This document shows positions 46,328 through 54,935 of a stretch of 64,000 nucleotides of DNA, in pieces. The notes under the pieces were generated by a model. That model saw only the letters and a program-made list of their open reading frames with translations, had not been told where the DNA came from and did no database searches. Origin of the DNA: Pseudomonas laurylsulfativorans (lineage in GTDB: Bacteria > Pseudomonadota > Gammaproteobacteria > Pseudomonadales > Pseudomonadaceae); the NCBI RefSeq assembly GCF_002906155.1, contig NZ_MUJK01000010.1, forward strand, positions 62,001 through 126,000. Direction: 5' to 3'. A program made the position numbers and the translations under genes. How positions within the stretch are numbered: the stretch's first letter is position 1; each line of letters begins with the position of its first letter.

Positions 46328-46364
46328 TCGCCATCCTTTACAAAAGCACTGGAACCAACCCTCG

Positions 46365-47699
46365 ATGCCGAACACTGCCGCTGCGCTCGACCTGTTATTG
46401 CTGCCGACCTGGCTGGTACCCGTCGAACCCGCTGGTGTTGTCCTCAAAGAACATGGCGTGGGCATCCGTGATGGACGCATCGTGTTTATCGGGCCACGTT
46501 CCGCCGCGCTGAAGCTTAACGCAACCGAAATCCGCGAACTGCCCGACATGCTGCTCAGTCCTGGCCTGATCAATGCCCACGGACATGCGGCAATGACTCT
46601 GTTCCGTGGCCTGGCCGACGATCTGCCATTGATGACCTGGCTGGAAAACCACATCTGGCCCGCCGAAGCCAAGTGGGTCGACGAGGACTTCGTGCGCGAC
46701 GGCACTGACCTTGCGATTGCCGAGCAAATCAAAGGCGGCATCACCTGCTTCTCTGACATGTACTTCTTCCCGAAGGTTGCCAGCGAGCGCGTGCACAACA
46801 GCGGTATTCGTGCGCAGATCGCGATTCCGATCCTCGATTTTCCTATTCCGGGGGCCGCCACTGCGGACGAAGCCATTCGTCAGGGCGTTGAGCTGTTTGG
46901 CGATCTCAAGCACCACGAGCGCATCAAAATCACCTTCGGCCCCCATGCACCCTATACCGTAGGCGACGAAAACCTGGAAAAAATCCGGGTGATCGCCGAG
47001 GAACTGGACGCCTCGATCCACATGCATGTGCATGAAACCGCCTTCGAAGTGCAGCAATCGGTCGAACAGCGCGGTGAACGCCCGCTGGCCCGCCTGGCGC
47101 GCCTGGGCTTGCTGGGGCCGCGCTTCCAGGCGGTTCACATGACCCAGATCAGCGAGGAAGACCTGGCACTGCTGGTAGAAAGCAACAGCAATGTGATTCA
47201 TTGCCCGGAATCGAATCTGAAGTTGGCCAGCGGGTTCTGCCCGGTCGAGCGCTTGTGGGAGGCCGGGGTCAATGTCGCAGTCGGCACCGATGGCGCGGCC
47301 AGCAACAATGACCTGGACCTGCTGGGCGAAACCCGCACCGCGGCCTTGCTGGCAAAAGCCGTCGCCGGCTCGGCCACCGCGCTGGATGCCCATCGCGCCT
47401 TGCGCATGGCCACCCTCAACGGGGCCCGGGCGCTGGGTATCGAGGCCGACGTCGGCTCACTGGAAATCGGCAAGGCGGCGGACATGGTGGCTTTCGACCT
47501 TTCCGGCCTGGCCCAGCAACCGGTCTACGACCCGGTTTCGCAGCTTATATACGCCACCGGCCGGGACTGCGTGAAACACCTTTGGGTTGCTGGCAAGCAA
47601 CTGCTCGACGACCGCCGCCTGACACGCCTGGATGAACAACAGCTTGGCACTGTCGCGAGGGCTTGGGGCCAGCGCATCAGCGGCCGTACCGAATCGTAA
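46365..47699 (+). CDS. mtaD: 5-methylthioadenosine/S-adenosylhomocysteine deaminase (TRZ/ATZ family)
   Basis: 444-residue amidohydrolase. Metal ligands are visible in N-A-H-G-H-A-A-M, H-M-H-V-H-E-T, and G-T-D-G-A-A-S-N-N-D. In P. aeruginosa the syntenic gene deaminates methylthioadenosine to methylthioinosine, feeding methionine salvage with MtnA. The ATG at 46365 is chosen because the longer frame runs back through mtnA. It is followed 59 bases later by ubiG on the same strand. Confidence 0.93.
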   Translation: MPNTAAALDLLLLPTWLVPVEPAGVVLKEHGVGIRDGRIVFIGPRSAALKLNATEIRELPDMLLSPGLINAHGHAAMTLFRGLADDLPLMTWLENHIWPAEAKWVDEDFVRDGTDLAIAEQIKGGITCFSDMYFFPKVASERVHNSGIRAQIAIPILDFPIPGAATADEAIRQGVELFGDLKHHERIKITFGPHAPYTVGDENLEKIRVIAEELDASIHMHVHETAFEVQQSVEQRGERPLARLARLGLLGPRFQAVHMTQISEEDLALLVESNSNVIHCPESNLKLASGFCPVERLWEAGVNVAVGTDGAASNNDLDLLGETRTAALLAKAVAGSATALDAHRALRMATLNGARALGIEADVGSLEIGKAADMVAFDLSGLAQQPVYDPVSQLIYATGRDCVKHLWVAGKQLLDDRRLTRLDEQQLGTVARAWGQRISGRTES

Positions 47700-47758
47700 G
47701 CACCCTGGAACGCATTCCGGGGCAACAGGATTTTTCAAGTTTTAGAGGACTTAAAACC

Positions 47759-48457
47759 ATGAGCAACGTCGACTACGCCGAAATCGCCAAATTCGAGGCC
47801 CTGGCCCATCGCTGGTGGGACCGCGAAAGCGAATTCAAACCGCTGCACGACATCAACCCGCTGCGGGTCAACTGGATTGACGAACGGGTCAACCTGGCAG
47901 GCAAAAAGGTCCTCGACGTCGGTTGCGGCGGCGGCATCCTCAGCGAAGCCATGGCCCAACGCGGCGCGACCGTCATGGGTATCGACATGGGCGAAGCGCC
48001 GCTGGCGGTTGCCCAGTTGCATCAGTTGGAGTCGGGCGTGAGCGTCGAATACCGGCAGATCACCGCCGAAGCCCTGGCCGAGGAAATGCCCGAGCAGTTC
48101 GACGTGGTCACCTGCCTGGAAATGCTTGAACACGTGCCGGACCCGTCGTCGGTCATCCGTGCCTGCTTCCGCATGGTCAAGCCCGGCGGCCAGGTGTTCT
48201 TATCGACCATCAACCGCAACCCGAAGGCGTACCTGTTCGCCATCGTCGGCGCCGAATACATCATGAAGCTGCTGCCGCGCGGCACCCACGACTTCAAGAA
48301 ATTCATCCGCCCTTCCGAACTCGGCGCCTGGAGCCGCATGGCCGGCCTGACCGTCAAGGACATCATCGGCCTGACCTACAACCCGCTGACCAAGCACTAC
48401 AAGCTGGCCAGCGACGTGGACGTCAACTACATGATCCAGACCCTGCGCGAGGAGTAA
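47759..48457 (+). CDS. ubiG: Ubiquinone biosynthesis O-methyltransferase
   Basis: 232-residue class I SAM methyltransferase. The SAM loop V-L-D-V-G-C-G-G-G-I-L-S-E and E-M-L-E-H-V-P-D are diagnostic of UbiG/Coq3, as is the starting segment F-E-A-L-A-H-R-W-W-D. It carries out both O-methylations in ubiquinone synthesis. GAGGAC lies about ten bases before the ATG. It is four bases from mupP, so the two are co-transcribed. Confidence 0.97.
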   Translation: MSNVDYAEIAKFEALAHRWWDRESEFKPLHDINPLRVNWIDERVNLAGKKVLDVGCGGGILSEAMAQRGATVMGIDMGEAPLAVAQLHQLESGVSVEYRQITAEALAEEMPEQFDVVTCLEMLEHVPDPSSVIRACFRMVKPGGQVFLSTINRNPKAYLFAIVGAEYIMKLLPRGTHDFKKFIRPSELGAWSRMAGLTVKDIIGLTYNPLTKHYKLASDVDVNYMIQTLREE

Positions 48458-48461
48458 GCCG

Positions 48462-49133
48462 ATGCCAATCAGAGCAGTTCTTTTCGACATGGACGGCACC
48501 CTGCTCGACACCGCGCCGGACTTCATTGCGATCTGTCAGGCGATGCGTGCCGACCGCGGCTTGCCACCGATGAACGACAAACACATCCGCGACGAAATTT
48601 CCGGCGGCGCCCGGGCAATGGTCGCAGTGACCTTCGCCATGGACCCGGAATCGCCTGGGTTCGAGGAGTTGCGCCTGGAATTCCTGGAGCGCTACCTCGT
48701 CGGTTGCGCGGTTCACAGCAAGCTGTTCGACGGCATGGCTGAATTGCTTGCCGATATCGAAAAAGCCAACCTGATCTGGGGCGTGGTCACCAACAAGCCG
48801 CTGCGCTTCGCCGAACCGATCATGCAACAGTTGGGGCTGGCCGAGCGTTCGGCGCTGCTGATCTGCCCGGATCATGTAAAAAACAGCAAACCGGATCCGG
48901 AGCCGCTGATCCTGGCCTGCAAGATGCTCGACCTGGATCCAGCCAGCGTGCTGTTCGTAGGCGATGACTTGCGCGACATCGAATCGGGCCGCGATGCCGG
49001 CACCAAGACGGCTGCGGTGACCTTTGGCTACATCCACCCGGACGATAACCCGCGGCATTGGGGCGCGGATGTGGTGGTCGACCATCCGTTGGAGTTGCGC
49101 AAGGTGCTCGATAGCGCGCTTTGCAGTTGCTAA
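48462..49133 (+). CDS. mupP: N-acetylmuramic acid 6-phosphate phosphatase MupP
   Basis: 223-residue HAD-superfamily phosphatase with F-D-M-D-G-T-L-L-D-T at the N-terminus, T-N-K-P in motif II, and G-D-D-L-R-D in motif IV. It resembles phosphoglycolate phosphatase, but the gene after ubiG in pseudomonads is MupP of the cell-wall recycling shunt that bypasses fosfomycin-sensitive MurA. It removes phosphate from MurNAc-6-P. Its start is four bases after ubiG. Phosphoglycolate phosphatase is the alternative. Confidence 0.9.
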   Translation: MPIRAVLFDMDGTLLDTAPDFIAICQAMRADRGLPPMNDKHIRDEISGGARAMVAVTFAMDPESPGFEELRLEFLERYLVGCAVHSKLFDGMAELLADIEKANLIWGVVTNKPLRFAEPIMQQLGLAERSALLICPDHVKNSKPDPEPLILACKMLDLDPASVLFVGDDLRDIESGRDAGTKTAAVTFGYIHPDDNPRHWGADVVVDHPLELRKVLDSALCSC

Positions 49134-49148
49134 GTCGAATCGCTTTTT

Positions 49149-49248
49149 TGTGGGAGCGAACTTGCTCGCGAAAAACCTGAGAACTCCGCTGGGTGCCAGG
49201 CTTTACGTGTAATCGTTGACGACCATCGCGAGCGAACTCGCTCCAACA
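49149..49248. repeat. REP inverted pair (REPIN-like), class A
   Basis: TGTGGGAGCGAACTTGCTCG and a near-perfect inverted copy flank a spacer that ends CGTTGACGACCA, as in the element at 41.9 kb. The right arm has a small mismatch (CTCCAACA). It lies between mupP and yciK. Confidence 0.85.
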
Positions 49249-49285
49249 GGGGCAGCGCCTGTCTTCTGATTTGTTGAGGTTTTTT

Positions 49286-50026
49286 ATGTTTGATTATTCC
49301 GCCCGCCCCGAACTGCTCAAGGATCGGGTCATTCTGGTTACCGGCGCAGGACGCGGCATCGGCGCCGCCGCGGCGAAAACCTACGCGGCCCACGGCGCAA
49401 CCGTGCTGCTGCTGGGCAAGACAGAAGCCAACCTGTCCCAGGTCTACGACGAAATCGAAGCCGCCGGCCATCCACAACCGGCGGTGATTCCGTTCAACCT
49501 CGAAACCGCCCTACCCCATCAATACGATGAGCTGGCGGCGATGATCGAAACCGAATTCGGGCATCTCGACGGCCTGCTGCACAATGCGTCGATCATCGGC
49601 CCACGCACGCCGATCGAGCAGCTTTCCGGCGAAAACTTCATGCGGGTCATGCAAGTCAACGTCAACGCCATGTTCATGCTCACCAGCACCCTGTTGCCGC
49701 TGCTCAAGCTGTCGCAGGACGCCTCGGTGGTCTTCACTTCCAGCAGCGTCGGCCGCAAGGGTCGTGCGTACTGGGGCGCCTACGGCGTCTCCAAATTCGC
49801 CACTGAAGGCCTGATGCAAACCCTGGCTGACGAAGTCGATACCGTGGCCCCGGTACGCTCCAACAGCATCAACCCGGGTGCCACCCGCACCAGCATGCGC
49901 GCCCAGGCTTACCCGGGTGAAAATCCACTGAACAACCCGACGCCCGAGGAGATCATGCCGGTCTACCTTTACCTGATGGGCCCGGACAGCACCGGTATCA
50001 ATGGCCAAGCGTTCAACGCGCAGTAA
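49286..50026 (+). CDS. yciK: YciK-family SDR oxidoreductase
   Basis: 246-residue SDR with T-G-A-G-R-G-I-G, a catalytic S-S-S and Y-G-V-S-K. It starts M-F-D-Y-S-A, with GAGG upstream, like YciK of E. coli. Substrate is unknown for this family. The position after ubiG-mupP is the standard Pseudomonas order. Confidence 0.93.
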   Translation: MFDYSARPELLKDRVILVTGAGRGIGAAAAKTYAAHGATVLLLGKTEANLSQVYDEIEAAGHPQPAVIPFNLETALPHQYDELAAMIETEFGHLDGLLHNASIIGPRTPIEQLSGENFMRVMQVNVNAMFMLTSTLLPLLKLSQDASVVFTSSSVGRKGRAYWGAYGVSKFATEGLMQTLADEVDTVAPVRSNSINPGATRTSMRAQAYPGENPLNNPTPEEIMPVYLYLMGPDSTGINGQAFNAQ

Positions 50027-50394
50027 CGACCGTACGTCGCTTTTTCCGTGCCGCGCCGGCTTCCCGCCGCGGCACTCCAATTCGCAACAGACACCTGTCA
50101 AACAAACGTCACACGCTGTGCCCTGCAGGTAGCAGACAAACAACAACCCATTGATTTAGCTCTGTTTTTTATCATATGAACCGAATGGCATGACTTTCGC
50201 TCTAAGTTTGCTCAGACACGCAGGCGTGAAAGCAGACCGGGTGAAGCTCGAGTACAGTAATTACTCATCTTCTACAAAGCAGATTAAACTTGTACGAAAT
50301 GTCCTACGGGACTGACGGACCAGTACGACGCGCAGCCCTAAGCCGCTCTCACCCTGCTTGTAAGACAGCCTTACTGCTTAGGGGCGCACGCCTA
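50027..50394. other. Intergenic region before the diguanylate cyclase
   Basis: About 370 bases. A GTGCCGCG / CGCGGCAC hairpin at 50048-50075 follows yciK but has no T-tract. An AT-rich stretch around 50150-50190 could hold the promoter of the cyclase gene; no firm boxes were found. Confidence 0.45.
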
Positions 50395-51321
50395 ATGAAA
50401 CCACCTTCCCAGACCAACGCAATTGACTTCGATAGCGCCAAATTGCAGCGCCTGGGCTTTGGTCAGCAGCCTCCCCTTCTGGAAAGGCCTGTCAGTCTTG
50501 CGCAATTGCGCCAGCAACTGAGCCTGCAGCTGCAAACCAGTCTGGAGCCGCAACGCATTCTTGGGACGTTCTATCGCGAGATTCAGCGAATGGTGCCGTT
50601 GGACGCCTTGTGCTACCTGCACAAGAGCAGTGATCTGCGCCTGGAGTTCGGCCAGCGCGGCCACCATTCCATCAGTTACAGCCTCAGCCACGAAGGCGAA
50701 CACCTGGGTGAGTTGATTTTCCGCCGCAATCAGCGTTTCAGCGAACAGGAACAGGGCAATCTCGAATCACTGCTGGCCGCGCTGCTGTTCCCGATGCGCA
50801 ACGCGCTGCTTTACCGTACCGCCACCCAAAGTGCACTGCGCGACCCACTGACGGGCACCGGTAACCGCATTGCCATGGACCAGACGCTGCAAAGGGAAAT
50901 CGAACTGTCCCGGCGCCACCTGCAACCGTTATCGGTGCTGATGCTGGACATCGATCATTTCAAGCAAGTCAATGACACTCATGGCCACAGCACTGGCGAT
51001 GACGTGCTCCAGGCAGTCGCTGCTTCGATCAAAAACCAGCTGCGTAACGTCGACATGGTGTTCCGCTATGGCGGTGAAGAATTCCTGATCCTGCTGTCGA
51101 ATACCTGTCGCGAGGCCGCGGCCATGGTCGGTGAGCGACTGCGATTTGCAGTCCAGTCTGAAGAGTACCTGGCCGATGGTCATACGATCTTGCTGACGGT
51201 CAGCCTCGGCTGTTCGACCCTGTTGCCCGGCGAGTCTGCCGACAGCCTGTTGCGACGGGCAGACAGCGCGTTGTATGTGGCCAAGCGCGAAGGTCGTAAC
51301 CGTCTGGAGATGGCGGGCTAA
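50395..51321 (+). CDS. Diguanylate cyclase (GGDEF domain)
   Basis: 308-residue soluble protein. The first about 140 residues resemble a small GAF-like sensor region without membrane segments. A GGDEF domain follows, with active-site G-G-E-E-F at residues 226-230 and an inhibitory RxxD site (R217-D220) five residues before it. It should make cyclic di-GMP and be product-inhibited. The ATG at 50395 is used because upstream frame residues look non-coding; no strong ribosome site is seen. It is flanked by a REP pair. Confidence 0.92.
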   Translation: MKPPSQTNAIDFDSAKLQRLGFGQQPPLLERPVSLAQLRQQLSLQLQTSLEPQRILGTFYREIQRMVPLDALCYLHKSSDLRLEFGQRGHHSISYSLSHEGEHLGELIFRRNQRFSEQEQGNLESLLAALLFPMRNALLYRTATQSALRDPLTGTGNRIAMDQTLQREIELSRRHLQPLSVLMLDIDHFKQVNDTHGHSTGDDVLQAVAASIKNQLRNVDMVFRYGGEEFLILLSNTCREAAAMVGERLRFAVQSEEYLADGHTILLTVSLGCSTLLPGESADSLLRRADSALYVAKREGRNRLEMAG

Positions 51322-51344
51322 GTCCTTAACCACGACACAAACAA

Positions 51345-51434
51345 TGTGGGAGCGAGCCTGCTCGCGAAGGGGGTCTGACTTTCAACGATGATGTTGACTG
51401 ACAGTCCGTATTCGCGAGCAGGCTCGCTCCCACA
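51345..51434. repeat. REP inverted pair, variant spacer
   Basis: TGTGGGAGCGAGCCTGCTCG and its inverted copy, separated by about 43 bases containing ATGATGTTGACTGACAG, which differs from the class A spacer. It lies between the convergent cyclase and TenA/HDO genes. Confidence 0.85.
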
Positions 51435-51456
51435 GTTATTTCAAGTAGCGATTGAA

Positions 51457-52251
51457 TCAGCTCTCGGCCAATGCCATCCGCTCACGAACCACCGGCGCCC
51501 GCTCGGTGTGCTCCAATTGCATGCAACGCTCGAGAAACAGGTACATGTAGTCGTAGCTCTTGCATACAGCCTGACGCAACTCCACCTGCAAGGATTTGCT
51601 CGGGTTGGTACCCGCCAATGTGCAGATGATTTCCAGGGCTTCCCATGGGTGGGCATCGTCGTACTGGGCATGCATCTTCAGCCACTTCATCGCCCGCTTG
51701 CGATCTTCCTCGGGGAACGAGGCGGCGTAGTTGCCATTGGAACAAACAACCGCCGACCACTCCCCGGTCGCCCCTTCGATGGCGTAGTTGGTGGCGGCAA
51801 TCGCAACGATCAGCGAGTCGGCGGAACTGGTGTGCCAGCACCAATGGCTCAAGGCGTGAAGCTCCGGTGCAACCTGCTGTGCCTGCAGGTCCTCCAGGCT
51901 GACACCATGTGCGCGACTCCAGTGCACCCAATAATCGGCGTGGTTCAATTCGACACGGATATTACGCATCAGCCAGCGACGGGCCATGTCTTCGCCGGGA
52001 TGACGGGCAAAACGGGTCTTGGTCAGGTTTTGTGCCATATACAACGCGAACTGTTCGACCACCGGCCAGCCACCGATCAGGTACTGGCGCATGGTCTTCG
52101 CACTGAGTTTGTTGTCTCGCATGCGTTGGTACAGTTCGTGTTCGACAACCCGGCGCTTGCTCTCGCTGCAATCCTGGATCAGGCGCTGGGCCCAGGCAGG
52201 ATAACTTGCAGCTTCCATGAGCGGTCCGGTTCGGTTGAATGTGTCGATCAC
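51457..52251 (-). CDS. Heme-oxygenase-like (TenA/HDO) family protein
   Basis: 264-residue all-helical protein of the TenA/PqqC/CADD fold. Candidate metal ligands in the order of heme-oxygenase-like diiron oxidases are Glu101 and His104 (V-E-L-N-H), Glu160 (A-I-E-G-A-T), His194, Asp198/Asp199 and His201 (H-A-Q-Y-D-D-A-H-P). It is often labelled a TenA transcriptional regulator, but no DNA-binding motif is seen, and thiaminase residues are not obvious. It may be a diiron oxidase of unknown substrate. It lies 43 bases after a GGDEF/EAL gene on the same strand. Confidence 0.82.
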   Translation of the reverse strand: MIDTFNRTGPLMEAASYPAWAQRLIQDCSESKRRVVEHELYQRMRDNKLSAKTMRQYLIGGWPVVEQFALYMAQNLTKTRFARHPGEDMARRWLMRNIRVELNHADYWVHWSRAHGVSLEDLQAQQVAPELHALSHWCWHTSSADSLIVAIAATNYAIEGATGEWSAVVCSNGNYAASFPEEDRKRAMKWLKMHAQYDDAHPWEALEIICTLAGTNPSKSLQVELRQAVCKSYDYMYLFLERCMQLEHTERAPVVRERMALAES

Positions 52252-52294
52252 TGTCGAGCTCCTTTTGATTGTGATTTTAAGACCGGCAGGAGTT

Positions 52295-54754
52295 TCAACG
52301 GAACGTGCCAGGGGCCTTGAACAACAGCGGCTGAGGCCTGGCGGGACGACTTAGCAGGCTATCAAAGGTAAACAGATGCGGGCGTTCAATCACATACCCT
52401 TGAGCGTAATCTACCCCGATCTCCAGCAATGCCTGCTCGATCTGGGGCGTTTCGACAAACTCGGCAATCGTGCGCTTACCCATGACATGACCGATGTGAT
52501 TGATCACTTCGACCATGGCGCGGTTAATCGGGTCGTCCAGCATATCCTTTACGAAACTCCCGTCGATCTTCAGGAAGTCTACAGGCAAATGTTTCAGGTA
52601 CGCGAATGAGGACATTCCGGCACAAAAGTCATCCAGTGAAAAATGGCATCCTAAGCCCTTGAGTTCATTAATGAATCGAATGGCGCTGCCAAGATTTGAA
52701 ATAGCACTGGTCTCAGTAATTTCAAAACAAATCATTTCAGGCGGAATCGAATACGTCACAAACTGTTCGCGCAGGAAGTCCAGGAACGCCTCATCCCCGA
52801 TCGTCGTGCCTGACAGATTGATCGCACACATGGCCAGCGGCCCGCGGTATTGCTCGGCCCGGCATTGGGCAATGACCTTGAACACGTTCTGCACAACCCA
52901 ACGATCAAGCGAGCTCATCAGGCCATAACGCTCGGCAGCCGGAATGAAGCTGTCGGGCAAGATCATCCGCCCGGCTTCATCATGCAATCGCAACAGAATT
53001 TCAATGTGCCCGCCGTCCTTGTCGACATGGCCCAAGGGGGCAATTTCCTGGGCATACAGGCAAAAACGATCCTCCTCCAGCGCCATGTGCAAACGCTGCA
53101 CCCAGGCCATTTCGCCGAAGCGCAGGGACAACTCCGAGTCATCTGGATGATAGACCTGGACCCGGTTCCGGCCCTTTTCCTTGGCCATGTAGCACGCCAT
53201 GTCGGCAGCACGCAGCGACGCTTCGAGCGTTGTCGGATTCTGCGCGACATGGACCAACCCGATACTGACAGTGGTCACGAATGGCCGGCCCTTCCAGACA
53301 AAGTGCAGATTCTGCACAGTCTGGCGCAGGCTCTCGGCAATTTTCTCCGCAGATTCCAGTGCACAGTTTTCCAGCAGGATGCCGAACTCGTCGCCGCCAA
53401 GACGAGCCAGGGTATCGCCTTCGCGCAGCCCCGATTGCAACAAGGCACAGATATGCCGCAACAGTTCGTCACCCGCCGCGTGACCGCAGGTATCGTTGAC
53501 CAGTTTGAATTGATCCAGATCGAGGAACATCAGGGCATGGCGACCCGAATGGCGGGTCAGGTTGTGCAGCGCCTGTTCCAGGCGATATTCGAATTCGCGG
53601 CGGTTGGCAAGGCCGGTCAAGGCGTCATGGGTCGCCTGCCATGACAGATTGGCGATGTATTGCCGCTCCTGGGTCATGTCATGCAGCACCAGCACCGTCC
53701 CGCTGACTTTTCCAGCATTGCGGATTGGCGCCCCCACCAGCGTGACCGACACCGTGCTGCCATCCAGGCGTTGAATCAGCTTGGAGTGCTCACTGCCGCC
53801 ACTGAGTTGGCCGCTCAGAATATGCTCGATCAGGGTGAAACCATCGGTCTGGGCGTTTTCATCCAGCAGGTTGAACAGCGCCGCCAGCGGCAACCCTGTC
53901 GCTTGCTCGGCCTTCCAGTGGGTCAACGCCTCGGCCGCCGGATTCATATAGGCAATCGCACCGGAAACATCCGTGGTGATCACTCCGTCGCCAATCGATT
54001 GCAGAGTGATCTGCGCCCGCTCCTTCTCAAGCTCCAACGCATCGGCGAAGGCGTGTCGCTGTTTGAGCAGTTTATGGGTGCGCATCAAGGCCAATGCGAT
54101 CAAGCCCAGGGCAGTGGCAAGGTTGGTCACCAGCAACAGTCGCAGGATGTTCCGCGAGCCTTCGCCCAAGGCGTCGCTGAAGGCCTTCGCGGCCGGTGTC
54201 ACACTTTCGTTGATGACAAATATCTGATCCTTCCAGCGCTTGATATCGGCATCAGTGGCCTGCCTGGTGGTGATGCGCTGATGCATCTCCCGCGCAGTGG
54301 CATCGAGTTGCACCAGATACGCGTCGCCCACCCTCCAAAGGTCGATGGCTTTCTCGTGGTACCTGAAGTTCCGGAAATTCAGGTACAGCCAGATCACGCT
54401 GGTGATGTCATCCGGATGGTTACCGCCCTTGAGGATCGCAACACGTGCCGCCTCTATATTCGGCGGTTGATGATCGAGCGCCACACGTAATTCATGCCCG
54501 CCCTGAGGCACGGAGATGGCGTTCTGGTATTTACGAAAAATCGCTTCGTCGCCGCTGTCGGCGTAGAGATTGAGGTAATAGATGGCGTCTTTCTGACCCT
54601 TGGACCACAGACTTTCGCCGGCAACATAGCCGCGAACCGCCGACAGCACGTAAAGGCTAACGCCGCCCAACAGGGCTTGAAACAGCACAACGGCGATAAA
54701 AGGCCAGACGATGCCCAACAACCGTGGCGTACCGAGAGTCCGCGTTTGATTCAT
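52295..54754 (-). CDS. Membrane PAS-GGDEF-EAL protein, c-di-GMP turnover
   Basis: 819-residue inner-membrane protein. Two transmembrane helices (about residues 12-35 and 205-225) bracket a periplasmic sensor, followed by a PAS domain (about residues 245-370), GGDEF (G-G-D-E-F at 453-457 with an R-E-G-D inhibitory site) and EAL. The EAL signature reads E-I-L (E585), but the other catalytic marks N-L-S, F-E-I-T-E-T, D-D-F, L-K-I-D and Q-G-Y remain, so it could both make and degrade cyclic di-GMP. AAGGGA five bases before the ATG supports this start. It is divergent from the toxin gene. Confidence 0.92.
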   Translation of the reverse strand: MNQTRTLGTPRLLGIVWPFIAVVLFQALLGGVSLYVLSAVRGYVAGESLWSKGQKDAIYYLNLYADSGDEAIFRKYQNAISVPQGGHELRVALDHQPPNIEAARVAILKGGNHPDDITSVIWLYLNFRNFRYHEKAIDLWRVGDAYLVQLDATAREMHQRITTRQATDADIKRWKDQIFVINESVTPAAKAFSDALGEGSRNILRLLLVTNLATALGLIALALMRTHKLLKQRHAFADALELEKERAQITLQSIGDGVITTDVSGAIAYMNPAAEALTHWKAEQATGLPLAALFNLLDENAQTDGFTLIEHILSGQLSGGSEHSKLIQRLDGSTVSVTLVGAPIRNAGKVSGTVLVLHDMTQERQYIANLSWQATHDALTGLANRREFEYRLEQALHNLTRHSGRHALMFLDLDQFKLVNDTCGHAAGDELLRHICALLQSGLREGDTLARLGGDEFGILLENCALESAEKIAESLRQTVQNLHFVWKGRPFVTTVSIGLVHVAQNPTTLEASLRAADMACYMAKEKGRNRVQVYHPDDSELSLRFGEMAWVQRLHMALEEDRFCLYAQEIAPLGHVDKDGGHIEILLRLHDEAGRMILPDSFIPAAERYGLMSSLDRWVVQNVFKVIAQCRAEQYRGPLAMCAINLSGTTIGDEAFLDFLREQFVTYSIPPEMICFEITETSAISNLGSAIRFINELKGLGCHFSLDDFCAGMSSFAYLKHLPVDFLKIDGSFVKDMLDDPINRAMVEVINHIGHVMGKRTIAEFVETPQIEQALLEIGVDYAQGYVIERPHLFTFDSLLSRPARPQPLLFKAPGTFR

Positions 54755-54935
54755 GAGGTCCCTTGCATTAGCACTGCTTGCTCGTCTTCCGGACGAAATC
54801 GCTCTAGTCAGACTAGGAGGCGATCCCGCTTCCGGCAAGCCAGACACTGTACAGCGCGCAACACATATGTACCGCATGCTCCGTGAACAAAGCTTCGAGA
54901 CTGGCGACTCTCATCCATCCAAGAGCCGCTTTCTC

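Noticed and set aside
51330..52320. 310-residue plus-strand frame over the TenA/HDO gene
   Set aside because: Antisense to a gene with clear fold motifs and runs through a REP pair.
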